This document shows positions 48,754-60,648 of a DNA stretch of 64,000 nucleotides, one piece after another. Under the pieces are notes generated by a model. The model saw nothing but the letters and a program-made list of their open reading frames with translations, was not told the DNA's origin and made no database searches. How positions within the stretch are numbered: position 1 is the stretch's first letter; every line of letters starts with the position of its first letter. The position numbers and the translations under genes are program-made. The stretch spans positions 6,666,205 to 6,730,204 of the forward strand of contig JABACO010000005.1 of assembly GCA_013339895.1 (NCBI GenBank). Direction: 5' to 3'. This DNA is from Ephydatia muelleri (taxonomy: Eukaryota > Porifera > Demospongiae > Spongillida > Spongillidae).

Positions 48754-51700
48754 ATCACACATACCCTGGTTCCCCCGCGAGTATTCTCTCTGCACATACA
48801 ACGACGTTCCGAATTAGTTACATGCAATTACAAGTCCTTCTTTGCAGAGGCGATTAATTTGATTAGCATAGACAAAATTATGGCAGTACTGTTTGGTAAC
48901 GAGTCTCTTGAGCTCTCCCAACACAATTAGCGTACTGTTCATGAGAGCTTAATTTTTTTGAACAGCTGCACCTCTATGTGCCGGTCACACGTAACGCATA
49001 TACATGCATGATGTTAAAATCAAGCAACCTCCCCATTCGTAGGAAGCAATAGAAAAAGTGGTCAGGTCGGCGCGATGAGTGGCATTACATCTGGGGGAGC
49101 ACTGTAAGCTCCCCACAGCACCCCCGAAAACCAACGCATTTCCTGAAATGTGTGGGCTTAGGACGACAGGAAAAGAGCGATGCATTGTTGTGGCACTGAA
49201 AATTTTCCCTTGTGTTAATAATCACCATAGATATTAGGAGTAGAGGGTTAGGGTTAGTATCTATGATAATTCAACGTCCAAACAACAAATTCCAGTCATA
49301 GTTATTTTTATTAACAGCACATTTGATCATGAGTTTAAAACCGAAGATACGGGCAGTGTTTCGAGAGAATTGGTAGCAAACCACAGGCACGGAACGCAGG
49401 TTTCGGCAGGGGGAAGTTACTTAATGGTTCATCACCGATATTTGGAAGAGATTGACGTCGACCGAACTGCATGCTAGCCATGAGTCGCTCACGTGATAGT
49501 GTAGAGTATACTATGATCAAAATTTGGAATCGTTTCCGCGAAAAGGGCATGTTTTTTCAAGATTCAAATTGTTTTAATATTCTAGAAGTTTGATATGCTC
49601 TCTACGCAACTGCTTCTTGCACACTGAGAATTGGACTATCTGTCATGGAGTTGTAAGGCTCTGAATTGTTCATTAGCCATACATTTCAACGCAGGCGTTA
49701 CACGTGTACTAGAAATTTTACTGAAGTGTACTCGATATAAATAGATATATGTGATTTGCGATAGAATCGGAAGTACAAGTTACAGTAGCGGCTAGAAACA
49801 ACGAAGAACTATAGATATTCCCTGCGTCCACTAATTGAATAGTACAGCAAAAAATAAATTAATAAATCGCGTCGCATCAATTCTTGATTCCATTGATTAT
49901 CACTTGATTCTGATACGAATGTTAACATTCTGTACCAGGTATGTAAACACTTTGTTACCAGAATGTAAGTGATAAATCAATTGGAATTCAAGAATCAATT
50001 CAAGGCTGTGTAGGAACAAGCTAATCTCTGGACTGAGTGCACTGATTCTCACTGCTGCGAGCAGCTACATACTGCTATGTATGCACAACCAATGACTTAA
50101 TTGCAATCAAGAAAAGCGAAATTAGATAGCGTGGTGTCAAGATTTCCATCTTCCTGTAGAGGCTGATGTTTTGACTAGACCGCTTCAACTATGTGATGCT
50201 TCGCCCACGTTACACTCGCCTTAAAATAAAATAATTGCTGCTAGGACACAATCATTTCTAACGAACGTAACTGCATTAAATGAAAATTGGGGATCAAATT
50301 ACAGTACACCTGTGGCTATGCATACACACAACCTTTTGATGCGACAAAGGTAGGCATGTGCAAAGTTGTCCATAGAAACCCCAACCTGATCACAGAGCTT
50401 TTAGACATTACCCCAGTAGTCCTTTTCACCTATGATGTAAAAACTGTTTATTCCTGCATGCATCAAAACGTACTGTCCACTTCAATGAAATGCTTGTGGC
50501 GGTGGTAGTGGAGATGGTCAGGTTGAAGAACACATCATCTAAATGGAAAAAAAAAAAAAACATTTGCAAGTCAGTGTAATTGTTTACATCACCCCCAAAA
50601 ATAGAACACTAAGTGGAGCAGATGGAGTGCTTGCTGCGCAACAGCTCCTACAGAGACTGACCTGGTATGCAGACCACACCCACGTCGTGACTAATGGTCA
50701 CACCCGCTTGCTCCCCAGTCGCTGCGAGTACACTGGTCCAATATCTCTGCCTTGTCAGAACATCGAACATTTCCTAGCCACACAGGGTCTTGAAGAATAC
50801 AGAGGTCTGTGGTCACTCTACACATGAGACATGCAGAGCTCACCAATTCCCGCTCCAAAGGCGGCATTGCTGACAGAACACAGGGAGCCCTGAGAGAAGT
50901 TAAGCATGTTGCACACCACATTGGCCTCCCGGTAAGTGAAGGTATTGTCGCACACAGTGCCCCACTGGTTGTTGTGGAGGACTTCCAACCGCCCTATGTT
51001 GGTCAATTTGCTGTCAGCAGATGCAAGCCGTATTTGGAGTGAGGAAGGTGGAACTAGAGTTTGAGGGAAGGGTAAGCCCTGAGACTTCAGAAACCCCAGC
51101 AGTGAGCATTTGGGCGGCTCTTGGAATGAATCAACACTCTCTTTGCAGCCAACTTATTGCATATCTGCCCTCAACAGTACCACGCCTCTACTATTAATAG
51201 AAACAGCTATAACAAGGGGGTTCTTTTTGCATGAAAGAAAAAAAACATGTATGGAATGTGGTGGCTCCATGCCAACCTTTTGCAATTCAACCAGCTATGT
51301 TTCAAAGCTAAGATTTTGAATGGTACAAAAGGCTGCTAATGGCATTACTGAAGATTATTTGCTGACAACATTCTCCTTACTGTTGCCACAACACCCGGCA
51401 ATGCTATTACATGCACCTTACGTTTGATCTGAGTTGAAGCATTGAAGGTCCCAGAGCTGGCTGATGATAGGTATGCAGAGCAGTAGGACCCGTACTGGAT
51501 CTGGGCCTGAACATACAACGAATACGCAGTTCCTCTAGTCAACCCCACTAGTGTGTAGTTGACAGGGAGTGAGGTGTCAACACGCCTGGTACAATGACAG
51601 ACGTTGTTGTCACACTACCACTGGCTGCAAAGGAGACTTTGAAGCTTGCGTCAGTGGTACCATTTGGCAGATCAGGTGTCTGATGGGATACGATAGCCCA

Positions 51701-54036
51701 TGTTAACAAGGGTCATAAGGTCATCTCATAAGTCTCACAGTATATGCAGGACCATAATTTATTTAATGCAATAAAAGATTAACTGACTGTAATTTGAATT
51801 GAGATTGTATTTGTTGTAGAATGAAGGAGTTTAGCACTAGGTGCTTGCAGCAGATGTTCTATGGGGAACAGGAGAAAGCAGCACACAAATCATTCACTAC
51901 ATGTTTTCTAGACAGAGCATCTGATGATAAGGAATTAAGTCAATTAAACTGTGACCCACCCACCCTTTTCACACGACTTGTGGAATTTCAGTACAGCTCT
52001 AATATTTTTGTGCGTCATGACACAGCATGTGTTGATGCAAGCAGGATAAGCTTAGTGTGCACAACATCTACACGCACTCACCATCAAAACATATCACACC
52101 AACGTCATCTTCGTGTGTGCAACCACCGACCACTCCCCACCCTGGGAAGGTACAGTTGCTCAGTGTCATCTCAGTGCCGATGCAGTTGACTAGGTTCATC
52201 CATATCGGGCCATCCCCAGGACCAAATGTTGCCCAAGGCACCAGGCAAACAGCACCTCTGGATAACCAAGCCTCCTGCAAAGGGAACAGAAATGATAAGC
52301 CGGGTTCAAAAGTGCACATATCAGAGTTCATGGAGACACAAGAGTGTGTGTTGGTGAAGAAGGCACTTGGGGTGAGTTAGAGTGCACGTATCAGAGTACA
52401 TCAAGAGCGTGGATTGGTGAAGAAAGCACTTGGGATGATCTAGCTATAACCAGGTGTTGTGAATGAGACATGTGTGCACATCAAAAAAGTGCCAGGGTTC
52501 TCACACATAGCAACGAACATGGAACACTGCAAAGTGTTTAATGGTGAGTGTAAGTTATGTAGTCACATTCTAGAGCACAGGACCCTATCTGGTCAATGCT
52601 CAAACCTCTTGTGTTCAACAACAAAGACAAACACAAACATTTCGTTTTTATACTGAGACCCTACCATCCTTTTGTTTTGTATCTATGGAAACATGTTGAA
52701 GCCCTGACAACATGAGGCATGCAGGGAGTGTATGAATGTCTTTTGCATGACTTACCTGCAAGCTATATCTGCAGATGGCTTGTAGAACTGCTGGCTACAT
52801 ATGGTGCCCCATGTTCCATTATGCAGGACCTCAAGACGACCCATGTGAGGTCCATATGGCCCACTTGCCAATTGGATTGCATCTTGGCCTGTTTGAAAAG
52901 AAGAAAATGTACTTAACTATTGATACCTAAAAGGTTCCAAATTCAGTTTAGACTTTGAAGCAATAGTTCAGTTGTTTCATAAGATAAATAAATGTGAAGC
53001 CAAATTGAATTAGTTAAGTGACGCCAGCATGGATGCATGAGCAAATGACAATGAGTGCACCGGCAATTAAGCTCAGTGGCAACGTGCTGGCGGCATACTC
53101 AAACTGATCTAGTTTGGTTTCAATTTATCAAGACACGAACTGTCTTTTGAAAATCTCAGCATATGACATGCAGTTGTACTTCAACCCAGCGCTCACAAAA
53201 GGCAAAAGGGAAAATCCATGTTCAGAGCATTTCCTGTTCCCTACTGAAGAAGTCAGCACCTATATGGCCCTTAACTATGCATGCACAAGTGGTAATTTAG
53301 AGCGAGTGTTGTTCCACAGTGTGTTGACAGACGCAGCTATGCAAGTGCTTGGCATATATAAGTTCCCTTATATTTGGACACGAAGCCAAGCCACATGCAC
53401 AACAACCAACTATGGGGACAATGCAAGGTGAACGTACGGCTGAATATGAAAAGAACAATACTTTAGTATGCGACAGTCTCCTTTGCATGTATTGTTGGCT
53501 TTACACTTTTCTGGCTTTGCGCAAAAGCTGACAACATCTTTTCTCGGGCCTAACTATATCAATGTGCTCCCGTAACTCTTGGGTGTGGCACCAATTCCCC
53601 ATGGCGACTGAATAAACTCGCACTTCCTCTTTTTGTACTTCTAGAACACACAGTGCCAAAAACGAGTTCTATATCTTTCAAGCACGTATTGTGTTACGAC
53701 TGAGGCTTTGCCCTGTTGGTCAAGTGGTGTTTGTTGAATGACAGACCAGTACAATCGAGCGCACACAACAGAAGCCTTACAAAACCCTCCCTGGTGCAGT
53801 ACATGCGCATGCGGAATAAGCTCATTTTCGATAACCCCGAGAAGTCTACCTTCACAGTTTCATCGCTAGCGTGCACGACGTCGGGGCAAAGACCGTGCGG
53901 ATCATGCGTAGCGAACATGCACGAGATTGCATGATCTAGACACTTATCTTACGCATATCGATTTACCTTTTGTCACGACGAGGTACGACAGCAGTGCCGT
54001 CAGAACGCGGGTCACGCAGTTTTTCCCTGCGGGCAT
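40338..54036 (-). CDS. Gene A, right copy: SRCR/FN3/Ig/SEA-like single-pass receptor
   Basis: Exons in transcript order: 53967-54036 (signal peptide, intact here), 52756-52888 and 52082-52274 (SRCR-1), 51788-51858 and 51422-51679 (FN3-1), 50844-51053 and 50662-50788 (SRCR-2), 50474-50538 and 48105-48338 (FN3-2), 47304-47600 (FN3-3), 46713-47044 (Ig), gap, 44698-45022 (FN3-4), about 43720-43897 and 43296-43455 (FN3-5), 42842-42945 and 42255-42477 (FN3-6), 42108-42166, 41379-41902 (SEA-like part with GIIYRASLVGTDARSAAELV, then TM helix GGAIVLLLIVFVVIVLVLVY and stop-transfer RWRRR), and 40338-40854 (tail of about 170 residues with repeated PLED-like motifs and a C-terminal YWRL). No kinase domain is seen. 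The Ig exon ends in phase 1 but FN3-4 begins in phase 0, so an exon is probably missing at the gap. Likely a type I cell-surface receptor; ligand and signalling unknown. Confidence 0.8.
41996..42089. repeat. CT-rich low-complexity tract
   Basis: TCCCTCCTCCTCCCC repeats in the intron before the SEA-like/TM exon of gene A. Confidence 0.9.
42541..42632. repeat. 27-bp tandem repeat, about three copies
   Basis: Units of ATGTGATTAAATACAGTACG type in the intron between the two exons of FN3-6. Non-coding. Confidence 0.8.
44410..44663. repeat. Long inverted repeat (MITE-like) in gene A intron
   Basis: The left arm (44410-44473) contains GGTTTGGAAGTGGGTATGG. The right arm (44598-44663) contains its complement CCATACCCACTTCCAAACC. 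Arms are about 64 bp with a spacer of about 124 bp. It lies about 35 bp from the donor of the FN3-4 exon (44698). Confidence 0.85.
45058..45316. repeat. Polypyrimidine tract, left side of gap
   Basis: CCTTCCCCCCTCCCTTCCTC repeats, the complement of the tract at 17656-17989, ending at the N gap. Confidence 0.9.
45317..46316. other. Assembly gap (1000 N) with duplicated flanks
   Basis: Exactly 1000 Ns. The sequence GGTAACTGCAGTTGACAAAT and what follows occurs both at 45018 and at 46317, on either side of the gap, so the contig ends overlap and the true gap is probably absent or of different content. Confidence 0.9.
46317..46690. repeat. Second copy of the gap-flanking pyrimidine tract
   Basis: Repeats 45018-45316 with small indels (start of the FN3-4 acceptor region, then CCCTTCCTCCCACCTTCCCC units). 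It then continues into the Ig exon side. Confidence 0.9.
48339..50473. other. Large intron splitting FN3-2 of gene A (right)
   Basis: Contains the CA microsatellite (48638-48752), conserved non-coding DNA shared with 13881-16023, and the MITE-like inverted repeat (about 49885-50010). No exon is supported. Confidence 0.6.
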
Positions 54037-56777
54037 GAGTCGAGGGCTATCTGGTACGAAGGAGACAAGTAAAAGATTCGCAATGTCGCGGCCGACGCCC
54101 GTTTGCATGGCCGTCTCGCTACAGACGCCTTTTTATTTTGAGCACACCTGCTAATCAATTGTTGGCAAACATTTCGCTCACGTCCTTTATAATCAATTTA
54201 GCAACATCTCCGGTATAACATACCTAAGTTTTTTTTTTTTTTTTTGTTCAGCGGATGGAATAGAGACTGGATACATGCAATTGTGAGCGCGACATTGAAA
54301 TTCAGCCTAATTGTGTTAGCATAGACACGACGGTACATGTATATGCAGTGCCAATATACTACACGAAGTCATATATTAAAGAAAATGCACATAGTGAAAA
54401 AAAAAAAATCAGTTTTGATTGCACAAGTGATTGAGCACTTGCAAGAGCGTACATGAAGTGCTGCAGTCACTTGCAGCTGGAATCAAATTGATTCGACGCG
54501 TTATTTTTTACTGTGAAAAAGTTGCATATCCTTTTAAATCCACATGTGCATACATACGGTACCTATCATTAACTGCACTCTGCGAAGTTGGTCTGCAATT
54601 TGCATGGTTACGGTGTACATGTAAGAGTTCGTTCGGCATCTGTACGTTGACGGCCAAGTTAGACATAAAATATATACGGTACCTGTCATCACACCCGTCT
54701 CATGCTTTGTACATCCTCTTCATTACAGCATCGGTAAGCCTTACGAGAAACAGTCACTATAAGAGACTTGCGGAAGGGGGAGGAGGGTGTGTGGTGAAAT
54801 GCATGGCTTTACCGACATTTGAGGCAATAATTAGTTTCATTATATGCTTCATGTGCATATATAGCTATGGCTCCATGCATACGTCGCCTCATTAGTGCAC
54901 CGTATATTTATGTTCCGCTACAGGAATGCTCAACAATTGACCCAAATTACGTAACTAGACAACAGCCGGCATGGTGGTGTAATCGGATGGGGTCTATCAC
55001 TTGCGCATCCTTAGAACCCATTCCCGAAACGCGGTTCAAAGATTGCCCAGTAGCCAGATTAATTCTTCATTTCGCAAAGCAGCAAAGCCGCATAAAAGTG
55101 CGCGGGTAATGCAAGATGTATGACAGCACTATAAGTACGTGACACTCTTGCATGCATAATAGAAAAACATAGGGCATTTCTGTCCATTGAAATTTGAAGA
55201 AATAACAGGCGTGTGTATGCTGGAATTAACAATAGCTGCATGCATGCGTGAATATACAGTGAAACGGTTAGATGCATGACGAAGACACTCGGGTTATACT
55301 TGCATGTCATGTAATCGAAGTTATCGAACCCAATCATTTGAGTACAACCTGCGTACAATAAATACACAACACTACATGGACTGTAGACGATGGTGATGGC
55401 ATTTGCCCTCACTATAGGTCCATGCAACATGTGCACATGCAACTTTTGCGGCGCCAGCGTCGGCAATGTAGGGCTTTGACTAATAGAACACTAAGCGGTT
55501 ACATAGGAAGGAGGCAATTGACATACTTTCCCAACTAGACTCTCGACTTGCTGCAAGTTTCTCCAGGTCCAAATCAGTGGTGTACCACTTTAACATTGAA
55601 GTACATTTTAAAAAATTCTCGAATTTCTTATGGTATCCTATATAATATAGTGCCCTACGGAGGGTGCAGATGGTGAAAAGGATGTATACCATATACATGT
55701 ATATGTGCATTGCACGTGATAGCTGCATGCGTTCCACACTGTCAATATTACTAGGAAGAAATCATGTTTAGTGATACATTAGGTTGTGTTTGCATGATAA
55801 TTATAATCATTATAGGTTATTAATAGGATGCATGCTTCTGCTGGCGATAGCATTTTTGCGAGGCACGATTCCAGATCTGCAGGTGGAAAGTGCTGTGGTA
55901 ATGATTACCGCGTGTGGGTGGTAACTCATTACCACAAGTTATCTTTCCACGTGCTATATATAAATTCGTAGTTGGTTATTAACTTTATGCACGCAGAATA
56001 TTGCTAATTTCTTCAATTCCAATTCTAATGGGTTGGCAATCATTATGGAAGTTAATAAAGTTACTAAACAAGGAGCACAAAGTTATAGCCAATATCATCT
56101 GCAGACAAATGTATAGACAAAGCAATTCAATCAAATGCTGAAAGGTTCTCACATACTTAGTAGCATTTATGGTTGTCAGTTGGCAGAGGTCCAGTGAGCT
56201 CTACTCCAATGTGCTGCTATTGTGAGAACTGGGCAATGCAGCTCTTCAGCTGGATGATCACATTTCCTTTTTAGTCATTGATCCTCTGACATATGGCCCA
56301 CTGCGGCACTTCAAGTTACTGAGGCACTAAAAGAAAATTCTAACAGATGCCCTGCTGACGCACCATAAAAGATGTTAGACGCAGTCTTTGATAGAAATAC
56401 TCTTTGTTGCAAGCGTTCTTAACTTATGGTATCCCGCTGGTCCCGCCGTGAAACATCAATTATTGTCATAGCGTTTTGATAAAAATGAAATTGAAGAGAA
56501 TTTCTGCTGGCCACACGAAAATACAGCTCAGATGCCATCTTGCACGCTGTACGGTTTGCTCTTTAGTGAATGATATGCTATAATACACTGAAATGCATGT
56601 TTCGTTGCTCCTCAAGACCAAGTGAACCTACCTGCATGCTATCAGTAATCTGGTTTGTGCATGAATCTGAGTAGATTTATCTAAATGTATATCGTTGTGT
56701 TTAGAGATCATGGCTAAAATGATGCCGAATTTCCTAGAAACGTTGGCGTTTTGTTGTTAATTCCTAGAATTTAAAAA
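54037..56777. other. Intergenic upstream of gene A (right)
   Basis: Inverted copy of 7563-10317, including the 16-bp hairpin near 55895-55935. No gene is supported; it should hold the gene A promoter. Confidence 0.5.
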
Positions 56778-57571
56778 TGGTATATGGAACGTTCTATACG
56801 AAAATGGGTCTTGTGGATTTTATTTTAAAACATAAAAGTTAAATCGATATATCTTCCGAAATATTAACGCTATCGGGTTCCTATTTTCAAACAACATACC
56901 ACACCATTACTATATGTGAAAATCCATTTTGGTGTCTTACACATGCGGGGTACCGACGTTTCAAGGTCCGATACCCTGTAGGGTTCAAAACGGCCATATT
57001 CAGGTAGGAGTGTCCAATTCGGTTCAAAATAGGTACCTATGTAGAAGGGTCCTACCGCTATTGATTTGTTCTGTTCGTTAATTTTTGCTTTATCCGTTAT
57101 GGAGATACAAGTGTGCAAAGAAATGGCATATTTCCCGGGCGTTACGCGCCATTAACGTATTACGAGGACGTCCTCGAGCCAGTCGTAATTACGTTAATGG
57201 CGCGTAACGCCCGGGAAATATGCCATTTCTTTGCACACTTGTATCTCCATAACGGATAAAGCAAAAATTAACGAACAAAATAATCAATAGCGGTAGGACC
57301 CTTCTACATAGGTACCTATTTTGAACCGATTTGGACACTCCTACCTGAAGATGTGGCCGTTTTGAACCCTACGGGGTATCGGACCTTGAAACGTCGGTAC
57401 CCCGCATGTGTAAGACACCAAAATGGATTTTCACATATAGTAATGGTGTGGTATGTTGTGTTAAAAATAGGAACCCGATACCGTTAATATTTCGGAAGAT
57501 ATATCGATTTAACTTTTATGTTATAAATAAAATCCACAAGACCCATTTTCGTATAGAACGTTCCATATAGT
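56778..57571. repeat. Full-length long palindromic (foldback) element
   Basis: About 794 bp that folds on itself almost completely. It starts TATGGAACGTTCTATACG and ends CGTATAGAACGTTCCATA, flanked by TA on both sides (possible TA target duplication). The centre is near 57174 (GAGGACGTCCTCGAG). Both arms carry GGGGTACCGACGTTTCAAGG or its complement. No transposase is encoded. The left-arm copy (7062-7562) is truncated. Confidence 0.85.
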
Positions 57572-59728
57572 CTTCCAGTGCATGAACAACGCGCACTATA
57601 CGCATACCAGTCTGGATGCAAGAGAGTGTGGTTCATACAGAGTCTAAGTATGGCCTGCATGAGAAGATCACCTACCCACATGCAGAAATGGCGCCACAAT
57701 GCTATACTTCATGTCATACACGTATGCTCCAATAAATATGCGCACACGACCTTACGTGTGTAACGAACGAGCTGAACTATAACAATAGCGATTGCGCAGA
57801 CCAAAGACTATTCCGGCCAGAACACACTGGTCGTGTGAATATTGTATCTGTGTCAGTTAGTACACGAGGCTATTAAACTGCTGGCGCTGTTTTACTTTTT
57901 GGCCACTTATACGTTACAAGGGATTTATCTGGCATTCCATTTATGTCGGACGGGGTGCAACTATATATGTAGTCAGTTGGGAGCGGATGGACATATATAT
58001 ACTGACCTTGCGATACTCGTCATGCATGCATGCAGGTATTTCTAGCTGTATTCTCATATGACAATGCAATATTATAAGTGATAGCTTACCTTAAATCAGT
58101 TACACTTTCGTGTTATACCCAATGAAAGAAAAAAAAATTCAAAAGATTTCTATAAAGGACTCCACACAACTGATTTGAATTAATCTTCGAGGATCGGGTG
58201 GAATATCTCCTTTTTACAGAGAGTCTTACAAATGCTCCCTTCGGTGCGTTAGTTAAGCAAGTTGCAAAATCCCAGCTCTGTACATGTATATACAACTCAA
58301 ATTTAGTCATTGCTGTGCGAGGTAAACCTAATCATCGGCCACTATAAGTTTTGTTAGCATCTCTACAAATCTTTCCATGAGGCCTTATAATTAATCTATT
58401 TATGCACAATTCCAATCATTCAATCAGCGCGCAATTTCAGACGGTGGTTCTACCCATACAATTATACACTGTACAATGGTTGTGTTACGCATTGTCTAGC
58501 AATGCACTGACACCCACGGAGCGAAGATTGCCGCATTAGCTTATTGCATCGTTCACAATATAATTCATCCATGCACTGCATGCTGCGTATACTGCACATT
58601 GTGTGGTATAACTACACATAACAATTCAAAGCTACGCTGGCACTGTACGCATGTGTTGTGTCTTTTTCGGCTATGTTGGTGCTGTGTAAAATATGGTCAC
58701 AGCCACAACAGACAGAATAGATCCAGGAGGAAAGTTTGAGCTAGACAGTGCATGGCTGCGTATATATTCTGATGAATGGATGGGTATTGGCACCTCGCTG
58801 CACGGGTAGATCACGTACTGCATGTTAAATGGATGGCCTGCGGCACCTATATAGATGATCTACAATATAGGATGTACATCATTATATATAAATGCAACAA
58901 ACATTATATACCGCAGTCTAAACTGTTGTGGGTACGAATGATGTAGCCGACTCAGCAGTGCAGAATAAAATAAAAAAATATCCATCGTATAATGAATGTG
59001 TAGAGGTAAACAGGTAAGCGCATGCATGTCGCTGCGGTGCTGCTGTTAACAAACGCTCTCTATAGATGGTACTGTGTATTATTGTAGCATTGATTGTAAT
59101 ACTTTCCCCCCCGATTCGTGCATGGTTCTCCTACCATGTTTATGCAGGATTCATGCATGAAGCGTATAGCTTTTTATAACGTCGCATAGGGCAATGCTAG
59201 CCTGAAATGGCTACGTGGGTGGCTTTATTCTGAGCCGCTATAGAGATGATAGAGACGCCATTTACGCGTATACACTTGCAGCTATTGACTCCCGCGCTCT
59301 CCTTTCAATTTAAAAAAAAAAAAACGCTCCAGTCGTAGCTCTATACCCCTAAGGCATTTTGGTGCATGTAGTGGGGAACAATGTGACGCGGATTGGTTTA
59401 ATATGCACGTGAATATGCACGTGAATATGCACGTGAGTATGCACTTGGTGCAACTGAGTTGTTAACAAGCTTTCTATGATCAACGAATCAAATGTAAGCA
59501 TTGTTATCTGCATTTCAAGATGTGACAAACATATTGTAAGGGGGGAAAATGATACATAATGTCCCCAAGCGTTTGGGGTGGGGGGGGGGGGCTGTAATAT
59601 CCTATAGGATAGGTTGTACTGCGACACAATATAGCACCAAGATGCATGATAATATGTCAATACATATGCTGCCCCTCTCCCCCAGCTGCAATTTAATTCA
59701 GCAATTACGCAAACTAAAGGGATATACA
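57572..59728. other. Intergenic between foldback element and gene C (right)
   Basis: Inverted counterpart of 4874-7061. It includes about four copies of a 13-bp unit AATATGCACGTGA (59399-59450), expanded relative to the left arm. No gene is supported. Confidence 0.5.
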
Positions 59729-60648
59729 ATGCTCACGGGCTGGCCAAGAGTATCATACCAAGACCTTCTCGTCATACCGATGTATGGCATCGTTAGCGTC
59801 ACGTACATCGTCACTCTTTGCGCTACAATTATGCGAATTCTATTTTGGGATAAGAAATGGAGTTACACCGAAAGGCTGAAAGCAGCGGATCAAAAGTTGA
59901 TCACGTACATGCTCGAAGGATTCTTCAACATGCTTCACCACAGAGAAAAAATTCAAGATCTCCACAGGTGCCAAGGAAATGATGGCGATGAAACACGCAC
60001 ATTGCAGGATTGCTCATCTGAGCGGGCAGAAAACGTAACTCCATTGAATGAGAGCTCCGAGGCGAAAGTCGCTACGGTGGGTGTAGTGCTTCGTACAAGC
60101 ACCATCCTCAGCAGCAAATGGGCTATGACCATTTTGAGCTGGTATGTTGCCAATATCGCGTCTCTTGCCGTGTTCATTTTTTGGGACGAATTCTCAGTCA
60201 AAGAGGTGATTGGCTGCAGCGATGGGCGAGATTGTTACTATCCCAACAACTCCCTCATCATAGACTGCTATCCTGATGATCTGGTAAGCGGCGATAGGGA
60301 AATATACGACAAGGCAACGTGCTACGAATTAACGCTTGACTTTCCCAAAGCTATCGCCGAAGTAACTGGAATACTGTTCTCGGTACCAACGGGTTTGCAT
60401 TCTTGATGTTCCTTCTTCTGCTCATCATCGATGGCATTGCCTCACCATGCATGCGGATAATTGCGTATTCGGTCATTGCCTGTGTGGAATACGCGAGCGT
60501 GGGCTCGATTATTTTCGCCTTTGTTCTAAGGCTCGTGGTATTGTACAAGGAAGAAGAAACAATCAATATCATAATAGAGGAACTTCTCATATCCACTGCC
60601 CTCCTGACGGGTGTGACCACGCCTTGGATCGTGCTGCTGTGGGCTGTG
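59729..60648 (+). CDS. Gene C, right copy: unrecognised multi-pass membrane protein, 3' end in gap
   Basis: Starts at 59729 (MLTGWPRVSYQD). It is read continuously to about 60390, where a one-base frame change is needed (the left copy reads GILFLGTNGFAFLMFLLLL across this point), and then to the N gap at 60649 (TPWIVLLWAV). It has the same helices and Cys-containing loop as the left copy. About 305 residues are visible; the short basic C-terminal tail seen on the left (SKYKGNKNKL type) is lost in the gap. Function unknown. Confidence 0.6.
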
